Shown: in pieces, positions 1 through 10,640 of the stretch
Layout of the letters: every line of letters begins with the position of its first letter
Numbering within the stretch: the stretch's first letter is position 1
Assembly: GCF_003323735.1 (NCBI RefSeq)
Contig: NZ_QOIM01000023.1
Coordinates: 157,826-221,825 of the forward strand
Length of the DNA stretch: 64,000 nucleotides
Direction of reading: 5' to 3'
Source: Streptomyces reniochalinae
GTDB taxonomy: Bacteria > Actinomycetota > Actinomycetes > Streptomycetales > Streptomycetaceae
The notes under the pieces: generated by a model
What the model saw: only the letters and a program-made list of their open reading frames with translations
The model's database searches: none
What the model was told of the DNA's origin: nothing
Program-made: the position numbers and the translations under genes

Positions 1-993
1 GACGTTGTCGACCGACCGGGTGTCGGCGTTGGGCATCGTCTTGTCCCAGGCGATCTTCTTCGCGTCCAGGTCGACGATGACCATGCGGCTGCAGTCGGCC
101 GCCGGGGAGATCGTCGCCTGCACGACGACGGCGACCTTGTGGTCCTTGGTCATCTCGTTGGAGGCCGCGCAGACGTTGCCCTTGAGCGAGATCTTCGTCT
201 GCTTCTTCGTCTCCAGGTCCTGGACGATCATCTCGTGGACCGAGGACTTGGCGAAGACCTTGTCGGTGGCCCACGCGCCGGCGACGGTGGTGACGTCGTT
301 GACCTCGGGCGCCTTCATGTCGACGATCTGCTGGGCCTGGGTGTTCTTCGGCGGGGAGTTGGGGTTCTTCTCCGCGGCCGGGCCGGGGTCGTCCTTGCCG
401 CCCCCGCCACCGCCACCGCCGCCGTCGTCCTTGGTCAGGAAGAAGACGCCACCGCCGGCTATGAGCACCACGGCGACGACGGCCGCCACGATCATGAGGA
501 CCTTGGAGTTGTTCCCGCCGCCACCGCCGCCCGGCATACCGCCGGGGGTGTTGGCGTACGGGTAACCACCGGGCGGCTGCTGACCGTAGCCGCCGGGCAT
601 CTGCTGCTGGCCGTACCCGCCGGGCGGCGGCCCTGGCGGGGCCGGGGGCCCCGGCGGGGTGGGCGGGCCCGACGGCGGGGGCACGGCACCGAACGCCGCC
701 TGGGTCGGCGCCGCGTGGCCCTGGCCCTGGGGGTAGCCGTAACCGGGAGGCGCCGCGGGCGTGGGCGGCTCCTTGGAGAGCGAACCGGGCGCCTGCGGCG
801 GCTGCGGAGGCTGCTGCGGCGCACCGTACGGCTGCTGGCCGGGCTGCTGGGGATAGCCGTACGGCTGCTGCCCGTGGCCCGGCTGCTGCGGGTAGCCGTA
901 CGACGGCTGCCCCTGCGCGTCCTGTGGCGGTTCCTGCGGTGCGCCGAAGCCTCCTGATGGCGGCTGACTAGGCGGAGGAGGCGGCTGCGACAT
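1..993 (-). CDS. Pro/Gln/Gly-rich single-pass membrane protein, 3' end outside window
   Basis: The reading frame runs from ATG at 993 off the left edge of the window (331 codons visible). The first ~155 residues are low-complexity: Pro runs and repeats of the type QQPYGYPQQPG. One hydrophobic helix follows at about residues 160-185 (SKVLMIVAAVVAVVLIAGG), then a Gly/Asp linker and the beginning of an extracytoplasmic domain. The layout (disordered cytoplasmic N-terminus, one membrane helix, exported C-terminal domain) is common in Streptomyces proteins whose exported part is a beta-propeller. That domain is cut off, so the function is not assignable. GAGGGAAC upstream of the ATG is a plausible ribosome site. 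The low-complexity part has no catalytic motif. Confidence 0.8.
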   Translation of the reverse strand, partial: MSQPPPPPSQPPSGGFGAPQEPPQDAQGQPSYGYPQQPGHGQQPYGYPQQPGQQPYGAPQQPPQPPQAPGSLSKEPPTPAAPPGYGYPQGQGHAAPTQAAFGAVPPPSGPPTPPGPPAPPGPPPGGYGQQQMPGGYGQQPPGGYPYANTPGGMPGGGGGGNNSKVLMIVAAVVAVVLIAGGGVFFLTKDDGGGGGGGGGKDDPGPAAEKNPNSPPKNTQAQQIVDMKAPEVNDVTTVAGAWATDKVFAKSSVHEMIVQDLETKKQTKISLKGNVCAASNEMTKDHKVAVVVQATISPAADCSRMVIVDLDAKKIAWDKTMPNADTRSVDNV

Positions 994-1349
994 GAACTGT
1001 TCCCTCGTGACGGGCAGACCGACGCCGGACCCTCAAACCCCCGTAGGGCGGAGCGAATCGGACATGTGGCCTGCCAATGGCAGACTTCGGAGCGGAAGTT
1101 CTTTCTACCATCGGACACGATCCGGCCACGGGGTCGGTTCCGGCACCCGTTCACCGTGACACCGACTCGCAACAACCTCGGGACCGAGTCGGAACCCGCA
1201 CTGTCCTCTTCGCCCGCATAAGAGCGCTGCACGGCGGTACGCCCCGAAGGGGCGCGGGGAACTGCGCGAGACGCCACCACCCACCCGCGGACCGCACGCG
1301 AGGGGCAGTGGCACCCCCAGCCGGAACAAGCAGCCGCAGGGAAACCCTA

Positions 1350-1558
1350 GGGAGTGTCTTCAAAGTAGCGGCGTCCGCCCGGAGGGCGGGCCTGGCGGTG
1401 TCTGGTGCGTGCGCTCGCAAGGCGGAGGAGGGAGTCCCTGCGTGGGGGCACCTCCCGGGGCGAGCGAAGCCGAGCCCTGGGGGAAGCGGCGACCGACGAC
1501 AACGCCGCGAGCGTGCGTGCCAGACACCGCCAGGCAGGCGGGACTTTGAAGACACGAC
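1350..1558. mobile_element. MITE-like inverted-repeat element next to the ABC-F stop codon
   Basis: Perfect 13-bp terminal repeats GTGTCTTCAAAGT (1354-1366) and ACTTTGAAGACAC (1543-1555) bracket about 200 bp with no supported gene. A second nested pair of 15-bp arms, CCTGGCGGTGTCTGG (1391-1405) and its complement (1520-1534), lies inside. CTAG occurs on both outer flanks (1347-1350 and 1559-1562), which looks like a target duplication, and the right copy contains the TAG stop of the ABC-F gene. The rest of 994-1349 shows nothing coding. Confidence 0.6.
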
Positions 1559-3397
<1,839 letters not shown>

Positions 3398-3448
3398 CTC
3401 ACTCCTGTTGGGGACCAGCCCTCAAGGGTAGTACGTGCCGCGCGGCAC

Positions 3449-4312
3449 CTATGTGCCGTGCAGCATCAGGGCTATCCCGCTGACCATGAGCACGCTCGCG
3501 GCCGTCCGCGGCCACCCGAAGCGCTCCTTGAAGAACAGGGCCCCGATGGCCGCCCCGGCGATGATCGAGGACTCCCGCAGCGCCGCCACAGGAGCGAGCG
3601 GCGCCCGCGTCTGCGCCCAGAGCACCAGCCCGTACGCCAGCACGGACAGCGCGCCGCCCAGCAGGCCGCGCAGCGCGACCGGCCTCAGCTGCGCCACCAG
3701 CCCGGAGCGCCGGGTGGCCAGCGCCCACAGCGGAATGGCGATCCCTTCGAGGAGCATCAGCCACGCGATGTAGCCGAGCGCGGACCCGGAGGCCCGCACG
3801 CCGACCCCGTCCACGACGGTGTACGAGGCGATGGCGAGGCCCGTACAGACGGCCGCCGTCAGCGCCGGCCACTGCGGGGCACCACCCGCCCTGTCCTTCT
3901 TGCCGCGGAGCCCCCACAGCGCGACCCCGACCAGCCCGGCGGACGCCAGCAGCACACCGGCGAGCTGCCAGGTGCCCGGCATCTCGCGCAGGAACACGGC
4001 CGCGAGCACGGTCACCACCAGCGGCGCCGTCCCGCGCGCGATGGGGTACATCTGCCCGAACTCCCCCATCTGGAAGGAGCGCATCAGCAGGAGCTGGTAG
4101 ACGACGTGCAAGACGGCCGACGCGAGCAGCGCGGGCCACGCCCCAGCGGCGGGCAGGGGCGCGAAGAGGGCGAGGACGGCGCCGCAGAGCGCACCGCCTG
4201 CGCCGACCAGCGTGAAGGCCACAAGCTGGTCCCTGATCCCGTGCGCGAGCGCGTTCCAGCTGGCGTGGGTGAGCGCCGCGGCCAGCACCGCGGCGACGAC
4301 TATCGGGGTCAC
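3449..4312 (-). CDS. EamA/DMT-superfamily transporter
   Basis: This 287-aa protein is nearly all hydrophobic, with about ten membrane helices in two repeated halves, typical of EamA (drug/metabolite) permeases that export amino acids or other small metabolites. The substrate cannot be told from sequence. The GTG start at 4312 overlaps the TGA of the upstream YbaK-like gene by four bases (GTGA), so the two are translationally coupled. The pairing may mean one amino-acid-related task, but that is inference. Confidence 0.88.
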   Translation of the reverse strand: MTPIVVAAVLAAALTHASWNALAHGIRDQLVAFTLVGAGGALCGAVLALFAPLPAAGAWPALLASAVLHVVYQLLLMRSFQMGEFGQMYPIARGTAPLVVTVLAAVFLREMPGTWQLAGVLLASAGLVGVALWGLRGKKDRAGGAPQWPALTAAVCTGLAIASYTVVDGVGVRASGSALGYIAWLMLLEGIAIPLWALATRRSGLVAQLRPVALRGLLGGALSVLAYGLVLWAQTRAPLAPVAALRESSIIAGAAIGALFFKERFGWPRTAASVLMVSGIALMLHGT

Positions 4313-4797
4313 GCGGCGCCTTCACGCACGTCGGCGAGCGTGCCGCCCGCCTGCTCGATCAGCGTCGTGGGGGCGAGCTCGAAGACGCTGTGCGGGGTTC
4401 CGGCCGCCGCCCACACGGCGGTGTGCCGCAGCAGGCCGCGGTCGGCCAGGACGCGCATCTCGGTGACGTGCCCGAAGGGCGGCACCCCGCCGATCGCGTA
4501 ACCGGTGGCCGTGCGCACGGTGTCCGCGTCGGCCCGCCCCACGGCGGCGCCGCCGAGTGCGTCGCGGACCAGGCCGACGTCGACGCGGGAGGCGCCGTCC
4601 ATCAGGACGAGGACGGGCGCCCCGTCAGCCGTGAAGACGAGGGACTTCACGATCTGGCTGAGCTCGCAGCCGATGGCGGCCGCGGCGTCGGCCGCCGTGC
4701 GGGTGCCGTCGGGGAACGTGCGGACCTCGACGTGGCCGAGGCCGCGGGCGGTCAGTGCTTGCGCGAAGCGCGGGTGAACGGTGGCGGACTGCGTCAT
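4309..4797 (-). CDS. YbaK/EbsC (aminoacyl-tRNA deacylase-like) protein
   Basis: The 162-aa protein has the YbaK fold signatures: IGCELSQIVKSLVF (with the conserved Lys), the LVLMDGASRVD strand, and IGGVPPFGH near the active cleft. Family members hydrolyse mischarged aminoacyl-tRNA in trans. I chose the ATG at 4797 (MTQSATVHPRF) over an in-frame start at 4836 because TAGCGT (4810-4805 on the minus strand) lies 7 bases before it, which fits a leaderless transcript. The gene overlaps the EamA transporter gene by four bases, so both probably sit on one mRNA. Confidence 0.87.
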   Translation of the reverse strand: MTQSATVHPRFAQALTARGLGHVEVRTFPDGTRTAADAAAAIGCELSQIVKSLVFTADGAPVLVLMDGASRVDVGLVRDALGGAAVGRADADTVRTATGYAIGGVPPFGHVTEMRVLADRGLLRHTAVWAAAGTPHSVFELAPTTLIEQAGGTLADVREGAA

Positions 4798-4937
4798 GTA
4801 CGCGACGCTACCGGTAGCGGCACGCGCCCCGGCCACGCCCCTTCCCCCGCGCGGGGACCCCGGACTGCGACGGGACCCCGGACTGTGCCGGGGCCCCGAC
4901 CGCGCTCACCGGGTGCGCCGGTGCGGCCCGCCGGACG

Positions 4938-6584
4938 TCAGCCGCCGGCGGCCTGGAGCACCTTCTTCACGACGGGGCCCGCGTTCTCCCCGCCGTGCCC
5001 CGAGGCGGGCACGACCGCGGCGGAGGCCACGTCACCCGAGTAGGCCGTGAACCAGGCGTTGGGCTTCTTCTGCCCGTCGACCTCGGCAGAGCCGGTCTTG
5101 GCCCCGATGTCGCCGCTGAGCCCCGACATCGCCTCGGCCGCCGTGCCGCTCTGCGCGGTGAGCTTCATCAGGGACTTGAGGTCCTCGTGGACGCCCGGCT
5201 TCATGGTGCGCGACGCCTTGGCAAGGGTGCGGTTGTCGACGGACGCGGGCACGATGACCGGCTGCCGGAACGTGCCGCTCTGCGCTGTGGCCGCGACGGA
5301 GGCCATGTTGAGCGGGTTCATCCGGACACCGCCCTGGCCGATGAGGGAGGACGCCATCTGGGCCTCGGACTGCACGGGGACGCTGCCGTCGAAGGTGCCG
5401 GTGCCGGTCTGCCAGTTGAGACCGATGCCGAAGACGTCCCTGGCCTCCTTGGTGAGGTCGTCGTCCTTGAGCTCGGGCGCCTGCGAGATGAAGGCCGTGT
5501 TGCAGGAGCGGGCGAAGCTCTGCGCGAAGGTGCCGCCCTTGATCTCGAACTTGTCGTCGTTGTGGAACTTCCAGCCGCCGTACTCGAAGTACTTGGGGCA
5601 GGGGTGTGCCTTGCCGGGGGAGGCGAGCCCCTTGTCGAGCAGCATGGCGCTGCTGATGACCTTCATGGTGGAGCCGGGCGCCAGGGAGCCGCTCAAGGCG
5701 ATGTTGAAGGCCTTCGCCGGCGCGTTGGCGGCGGCCAGGATCTCGCCCGTGCTGGGCTTGATGGCGACGACGGCCGCCTTCGACTCGCCGTCGACGGCCT
5801 TCTCCGCCGCGCTCTGGACGCCCGCGTCCAGCGTCGTCTTGAGCCGGCCGGGGCTGGGCTTGCTGAGCTGGCGCAGGACGTGCTTCGTCTTGCCCTTCGC
5901 GTCGACGACGCGCACCTGTAGGCCCGGGGAGCCGTCGGTCTTGTCGCCGTAGCGCTTGCCGATGTCGGTGATGACGCGGGCGAGCGTGGGGTGCGCGGAG
6001 GGCTCCAGCGGCTTGCCGTTGCGGTCGACGGCCTCGACGGGCGGCGTGCCCTTCTCGTCCGTCCGGATCGTCTGGTCCTTGCCCAGCTTGGGGTGGAGCA
6101 CGGACGGCTTCCAGTCGACGACGGGCTGCCCCGTGGAGGTGTCGCGGACGACCTGAAGCGCCGAGTCGTAGGACCAGGAGCCGGTCTTGGTTCCGTAGGA
6201 GATGTGCGCGGTGGCGCTGAAGGGCACCTTCTCGCCCTCGGCGGCCTTCGGGGTCAGGGCGAGCTTGGAGACGTGGGCCTTGCTGCGGAAGGCGGCCAGT
6301 GCCTTGCCTGCCTCGCCGGAGTCGTCGGTGAGGGCTGCGGCCTTCTTGGGGTCGCCCTGCGCCCAGGCGCCGAGGAATTCCTTGGCGGCGCTGCGCACTT
6401 CCTCGGCGCTGAGGGGGCCCTTCTTGACCTCGCGCGCCTTGCCGTCGCCCGCGGCGGAGACGGTGCCCTTGCCGTCCTCACCGTCGCCGTCGCTGCCGAC
6501 CAGGGCGTAGACGCCGACGCCGGTGAGTCCGACGACGGCGGCTGCGACCCCGCCGATCACGGCCATCTTCTGTGTGTCGCGCAT
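4938..6584 (-). CDS. Penicillin-binding protein with MecA_N/NTF2-like domain, transpeptidase
   Basis: A basic N-terminus and one membrane helix (residues ~8-30) anchor a 548-aa extracytoplasmic protein. Domains in order: an NTF2-like MecA_N module (~45-160), a dimerisation region, and a C-terminal transpeptidase. The serine motif GSTMK is near residue 303, SCN near 358 and KTG (GAKTGSAEVDG) near 495, so all three penicillin-binding motifs are present. It should cross-link peptidoglycan D,D-bonds. An earlier GTG at 6644 is less likely, because it lies inside TAGGGT (6648-6643), which reads as a -10 box; the ATG at 6584 has GGAGGGG upstream. Confidence 0.92.
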   Translation of the reverse strand: MRDTQKMAVIGGVAAAVVGLTGVGVYALVGSDGDGEDGKGTVSAAGDGKAREVKKGPLSAEEVRSAAKEFLGAWAQGDPKKAAALTDDSGEAGKALAAFRSKAHVSKLALTPKAAEGEKVPFSATAHISYGTKTGSWSYDSALQVVRDTSTGQPVVDWKPSVLHPKLGKDQTIRTDEKGTPPVEAVDRNGKPLEPSAHPTLARVITDIGKRYGDKTDGSPGLQVRVVDAKGKTKHVLRQLSKPSPGRLKTTLDAGVQSAAEKAVDGESKAAVVAIKPSTGEILAAANAPAKAFNIALSGSLAPGSTMKVISSAMLLDKGLASPGKAHPCPKYFEYGGWKFHNDDKFEIKGGTFAQSFARSCNTAFISQAPELKDDDLTKEARDVFGIGLNWQTGTGTFDGSVPVQSEAQMASSLIGQGGVRMNPLNMASVAATAQSGTFRQPVIVPASVDNRTLAKASRTMKPGVHEDLKSLMKLTAQSGTAAEAMSGLSGDIGAKTGSAEVDGQKKPNAWFTAYSGDVASAAVVPASGHGGENAGPVVKKVLQAAGG

Positions 6585-6896
6585 CCGAGTTCTGCCCCTC
6601 CACCCCGCCTTGGCCCGTGCGGCCGAAGTCCTGACGCGAGGCACCCTAGAGCACGCTCATGACAGCTCGTGCCCTGGTATGCCCGTTTGGCCCCGTCGTC
6701 CGGAGATGTGCGGTGCGCGATTCACCGGTTCCGGGGTTTCCGGTCCGGGAGTGGAACCGCCGTACGGCGGCCGCCTGTTCCCGTGCCCCATGGGACAGAC
6801 GAGCGGCGCGTGGCGATCGGTTCCGTTACACGACACCGTGTCCGAATCGCGATCTCCGGTGGCCGTTTCCGTGCTCCGCCGGACCGCCGGCGCCCT
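6585..6896. other. Intergenic region upstream of the penicillin-binding protein gene
   Basis: No coding potential is supported in these 312 bp. A -10-like TAGGGT lies at 6648-6643 on the minus strand, about 60 bases before the penicillin-binding protein start. An imperfect palindrome ACACGACACCGTGT lies near 6828-6841. No terminator for the F420-type gene was identified. Confidence 0.5.
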
Positions 6897-7331
6897 CTAT
6901 CGGTCCGGGGGCCGCCCTTCACCGTACGCCCAGCCCGTCAGCCGCGTCAGCGTGAGAGCGATGAGTGGCCCCTCGGGCCGACGCCGCGCGTACTGCGGGT
7001 ACTTGGCCACGAGCAGGTCGGTCAGGGCCGCGCCCTCGTCGCCGTCCACGAGGCGGGCCCGGCCGTCGGCGCGGACCCACCACAGCCGCGTCCAGTCCTC
7101 GTCGTACTCGTCCACCAGCGCGCACACCGCGGGGTTGCCCTCGATGTTGCGCAGCCGGCGCAGGTCGCGGTGGCGCTTGGGCTTGTGGTCCACGGCCGTC
7201 ACCAGCGTGTCCCCGTCGACGGCGAAGGTGGCGGGCACCAGATGCGGCACCCCCGAGGGGCCGGCGGTCGCCAGCCGCAGCACCCGCGCCCCGCTCAGCC
7301 TGCGCCGCGCCTCCGCCTCACCGAGCCGCAT
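6897..7331 (-). CDS. PPOX-class F420-dependent oxidoreductase (TIGR03668-like)
   Basis: The 144-aa protein has the split beta-barrel of the FMN/F420-binding PPOX family: VLRLATAGPSGVPHLVPATFAVDG at the start, then HKPKRHRDLRRLRNI and WTRLWWVRADGRARLVDGD. Cationic residues after the second strand fit binding of the negatively charged F420 tail. Actinobacterial members reduce conjugated carbonyl or biliverdin-like substrates; the substrate here is unknown. It ends about 25 bp downstream of the pmt gene's stop and is probably transcribed separately or by read-through. Confidence 0.85.
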   Translation of the reverse strand: MRLGEAEARRRLSGARVLRLATAGPSGVPHLVPATFAVDGDTLVTAVDHKPKRHRDLRRLRNIEGNPAVCALVDEYDEDWTRLWWVRADGRARLVDGDEGAALTDLLVAKYPQYARRRPEGPLIALTLTRLTGWAYGEGRPPDR

Positions 7332-7355
7332 CCCGCCTCCCGGTGTGCCGCCTCG

Positions 7356-9152
7356 TCAGATCCACGTGTCCAGCCACATCCGGTGCCGCCACTCCTCCAA
7401 CGGGATCGTCTGGCCTGTGTAGATGGGCCAGAAGTAGACGAAGTTCCAGACGATGAGCAGGCCGATGACGCCGACGGCGACGATGCCGATGGTGCGCCGT
7501 CTCTCGTCCGTGCCCGGCGGTCCGGCCAGCGCCCCGGCCGCCATGGCCAGGCCGAGGCACAGGAACGGCAGGAAGACCACCGCGTAGAAGAGGAAGATGG
7601 TCCGCTCCTGGTAGGCGAACCACGGCAGGTAGCCGGCGGCGACTCCGCACAGCAGGGCGCCCGCGCGCCAGTCGCGGCGGAAGAACCACCGGTAGAGGAC
7701 GTAGACGAGCGCCGCGCAGGCGGCCCACCACAGCATCGGGGTGCCCAGCGCGAGGACTTCGCGGGCGCAGCCCTCGGTCTTGTCGGTGCAGCCGTCCGTG
7801 CCCGCCTTGGGCGACTCGTAGAAGTAGGAGACGGGGCGGCCCAGCACCAGCCAGCTGAACGGGTTGGACTGGTAGGTGTGGTGCGAGGTGAGGTTGACGT
7901 GGAAGGAGTAGACCTCGCTCTCGTAGTGCCACAGGCTGCGCAGCGGTCCGGGCAGCCACCCCCACGGGCCGGCGGCGCCCTGCTTGTCCGCCCAGTCGCG
8001 GAAGTAGCCGCCCGAGGTGGCGAACCAGCCCGTCCAGGAGACGGCGTAGGTGACCAGCGCCAGCACGGGCAGCGAGACGAAGGCGGGCAGCGCGTCTTTG
8101 CGGAGCATCGCCAGGAAGGGCCGGGAGGCGCCGGCGGTGCGGCGCGCGCCCATGTCCCACAGCACGGTCAGGACGCCGAACGCGGCCAGGACGTACAGGC
8201 CGTTCCACTTGGTGGCGAAGGCCAGCCCGAGGCAGAGTCCGGCCAGCAGCCGCCAGGGGCGTCTGCCCAGTCCTGTGCGGTCGCCCACGTGGGCGTCGGG
8301 CAGCGGCGCTCCCTGGCCTGGCCCCTCGTCGGTGCTGCCGCGCGGCAGCCTGGCGGCGAGCAGCGCGCGGGACTTGTCGCGGTCGACGAGCAGGCAGCCG
8401 AAGGCGGCCAGCACCCAGAACATCACCACGAGGTCCAGCAGCGCGGTGCGGCTCATCACGAAGTGCAGCCCGTCGACGGCCATCAGGGCACCGGCCAGGC
8501 AGCCCAGCGCCGTGGAGCGGAAGAGGCGGCGCCCGATGCGGCACAGCATGAACACCGAGAGGGTGCCGAGCACCGCCGTCATGAACCGCCAGCCGTACGG
8601 GTCGAGCCCGAAGAGGGCCTCGCCCAGCCCGATGATCCACTTCCCGACGGGCGGGTGGACGACGTAGGAGCCTTCCGGGGAGAGGGGGATCTCCTGCGGG
8701 TGGTGCAGGATGCGGTCGTTGGCGTTGTCCGGCCAGGTCCCCTCGTATCCGAGGTGGATGAGCGACCAGGCGTCCTTGGCGTAGTAGGTCTCGTCGAATA
8801 TGACGGCGTGCGGGGAACCGAGGTCCCAGAAGCGCAGCGCCCCCGCGACCAGGGCGACCAGCAGCGGCCCTCCCCAGGCCGCCCAGCGGGCCAGCCGCAC
8901 GGCCGCCTCGGGGCCCAGCCCGAAGACGGCGCCCAGGCGCGGGTCGGGTGCGGGGAAGCGCGGGGTCAGCCGGTCGGCGATGTCGGGCCGCGGCCTGGCG
9001 GTGTAGCCGAACCTGCGCAGTCGCGCCTGCCACCTGGGCAGCGTGCCCGCCGCGCGCTCGCCGCCGGGCCCCGCCCCGCTGTCCGGGGCGCCGGGCCCCG
9101 CCTGTTCGCGGTCGGCGTCACCCACGGTGTCACTGGTCGTCACGCGGGCCAT
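7356..9152 (-). CDS. pmt: Dolichyl/polyprenyl-phosphate-mannose protein mannosyltransferase
   Basis: A GT39-type integral membrane enzyme of 598 aa. After a hydrophilic N-terminus comes the first membrane helix, then the catalytic loop motif FDETYYAKDAWS with the essential Asp-Glu pair. About ten more helices follow, and the C-terminus ends in LEEWRHRMWLDTWI, typical of actinobacterial Pmt. It transfers mannose from polyprenyl-phosphate mannose to Ser/Thr of secreted proteins during Sec export. I chose the ATG at 9152 (MARVTTSD); an upstream in-frame start at 9272 would run into rsmI on the other strand. It is divergent from rsmI with a 59-bp gap, a conserved actinobacterial arrangement. Confidence 0.93.
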   Translation of the reverse strand: MARVTTSDTVGDADREQAGPGAPDSGAGPGGERAAGTLPRWQARLRRFGYTARPRPDIADRLTPRFPAPDPRLGAVFGLGPEAAVRLARWAAWGGPLLVALVAGALRFWDLGSPHAVIFDETYYAKDAWSLIHLGYEGTWPDNANDRILHHPQEIPLSPEGSYVVHPPVGKWIIGLGEALFGLDPYGWRFMTAVLGTLSVFMLCRIGRRLFRSTALGCLAGALMAVDGLHFVMSRTALLDLVVMFWVLAAFGCLLVDRDKSRALLAARLPRGSTDEGPGQGAPLPDAHVGDRTGLGRRPWRLLAGLCLGLAFATKWNGLYVLAAFGVLTVLWDMGARRTAGASRPFLAMLRKDALPAFVSLPVLALVTYAVSWTGWFATSGGYFRDWADKQGAAGPWGWLPGPLRSLWHYESEVYSFHVNLTSHHTYQSNPFSWLVLGRPVSYFYESPKAGTDGCTDKTEGCAREVLALGTPMLWWAACAALVYVLYRWFFRRDWRAGALLCGVAAGYLPWFAYQERTIFLFYAVVFLPFLCLGLAMAAGALAGPPGTDERRRTIGIVAVGVIGLLIVWNFVYFWPIYTGQTIPLEEWRHRMWLDTWI

Positions 9153-9211
9153 CGTAGGGATCGCGGGGGCGCTGTGCTCGGCCGCGTCGCCGCCGCTGCG
9201 AGGATGGGCGG

Positions 9212-10060
9212 GTGACTGGAACGCTCGTGCTCGCCGGCACCCCCATCGGCGACCCCTTGGACGCCCCGCCACGGCTCGCCGCCGAGCTGGCCGCCGCCGA
9301 CATCGTCGCCGCGGAGGACACCCGGCGGCTGCGCAGGCTCACCCAGGCGCTGGAGGTGACGCTGGGCGGGCGGATCGTCTCCTATTTCGAGGGCAACGAG
9401 TCGGCGCGTACGCCCGAGCTGGCCGAGGCGCTGGCGGGCGGGGCGCGGGTGGTGCTGGTGACGGACGCGGGCATGCCGTCCGTCTCCGATCCCGGCTACC
9501 GGCTGGTGGCGGCGGCGGTGGAGCGCGGGGTGCGGGTGACGGCCGTGCCGGGGCCGTCCGCGGTGCTCACGGCGCTGGCGGTCTCGGGGCTGCCCGTGGA
9601 CCGCTTCTGTTTCGAGGGGTTCTTGCCCCGCAAGCAGGGGGAGCGGCTCGCCCGGCTGCGGGAGGCGGCCGACGAGCGGCGCACGCTGGTCTACTTCGAG
9701 TCGCCGCACCGGGTTGCGGCATCGCTGAGCGCGATGGCACAGGTGTTCGGTGAGGAGCGTGAGGCGGCGGTCTGCCGGGAGCTGACCAAGACCTACGAGC
9801 AGGTGCGGCGCGGCCCGCTTTGGGAGCTGACGCGCTGGGCGGCCGAGGGCGTCCGCGGAGAGATCACCCTCGTCGTGCGGGGCGCCGAGGCGGCAGCGGC
9901 GGGCGAACCGGACGCCGCGGAGCTGGCGCGCCGGGTCGCCGTACGCGAGGAGGCGGGCGAGCGGCGCAAGGAGGCCATCGCCGAGGTGGCCCGCGAGGCG
10001 GGCGTACCCAAGCGGCAGGTGTTCGACGCGGTGGTCGCGCACAAGAAGACCCCCAGGTGA
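9212..10060 (+). CDS. rsmI: 16S rRNA (cytidine1402-2'-O)-methyltransferase
   Basis: The 282-aa tetrapyrrole-methylase-fold protein has LVLAGTPIGD at the start, AEDTRRLRRL, GMPSVSDPGYRLV (SAM site), VPGPSAVLTAL and the ESPHRV motif, all diagnostic of RsmI. It adds the 2'-O-methyl group of m4Cm1402 in the ribosomal P site. The start is GTG at 9212, with GAGG eight bases upstream. It lies next to tatD, rsmA and ispE on the same strand, a common order in Streptomyces. Confidence 0.95.
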   Translation: MTGTLVLAGTPIGDPLDAPPRLAAELAAADIVAAEDTRRLRRLTQALEVTLGGRIVSYFEGNESARTPELAEALAGGARVVLVTDAGMPSVSDPGYRLVAAAVERGVRVTAVPGPSAVLTALAVSGLPVDRFCFEGFLPRKQGERLARLREAADERRTLVYFESPHRVAASLSAMAQVFGEEREAAVCRELTKTYEQVRRGPLWELTRWAAEGVRGEITLVVRGAEAAAAGEPDAAELARRVAVREEAGERRKEAIAEVAREAGVPKRQVFDAVVAHKKTPR

Positions 10061-10309
10061 CGACCAGGACGGAGCCCCGGCAGCCGGTGGCCGGCGGGTA
10101 AAACACCTGCGCGTTCAGGCAAACGTTCAGGCAAAGGGGAGACCCATGGGGGCCCCGCACCTTGACGCTCGCCTCAAATCTCTCCAAACAGACGAAAAGC
10201 TCCGCCGGCTTTCCTTCCGGTGTGCTCGTAGGAGGAGTGCACTGGGGTGTGGGCGTACCACTCACCCTCCCCCGCCTACGGCCGGGAGGTGCCCCGGGAA
10301 GGAGCTGCC

Positions 10310-10609
10310 ATGAAGCGCGAGAGCGGCATCGACAAGGACATCGCCACCACCCGCCGCGACACGGTGCGCGAGGCGTACTCGTTCGCCTGCATGCGATGCG
10401 GGCACGGCTGGGAGCAGGACTACGAGATCCAGCACCTCGAATACGCCGACGGCAGGCCACTGATCGTGTACTACGCGGACGGTGAACGCGTCCCCTCGCC
10501 GCTCACCCGGCCCACGTGCCGCTTCTGCGACGGGCACGTGGTGCGCATCATGCGCTCCGGGCGCGTCTCGACCGCGGACGCGGCGCTCCCCGGCCACTGG
10601 GAGCGGTGA
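10310..10609 (+). CDS. Small zinc-ribbon protein, conserved hypothetical
   Basis: The 99-aa protein begins MKRESGIDKDIATTRRD and carries two CxxC knuckles, FACMRCGHGW and PTCRFCDGH, about 45 residues apart, so it probably binds one zinc in a ribbon. No catalytic motif is visible. I chose the ATG at 10310 because GGGAAGGAG precedes it at a good distance; an upstream in-frame start at 10247 lies in repeat-like intergenic sequence. The stop codon is part of a perfect 12-bp inverted repeat that reaches the tatD start. Function unknown; nucleic-acid or protein binding is a guess. Confidence 0.78.
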   Translation: MKRESGIDKDIATTRRDTVREAYSFACMRCGHGWEQDYEIQHLEYADGRPLIVYYADGERVPSPLTRPTCRFCDGHVVRIMRSGRVSTADAALPGHWER

Positions 10610-10640
10610 CATACCGGCGCCTTATCATCGCCGGTATGTC
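10608..10640. promoter_or_regulatory. Perfect 12-bp inverted repeat spanning the tatD start codon
   Basis: GACATACCGGCG (10608-10619) and CGCCGGTATGTC (10629-10640) are exact complements around a 9-base centre. The centre contains TATCAT (10623-10628), a -10 hexamer 7 bases before the tatD ATG at 10636. The left arm starts in the previous gene's stop codon and the right arm contains the tatD start codon. Confidence 0.6.
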
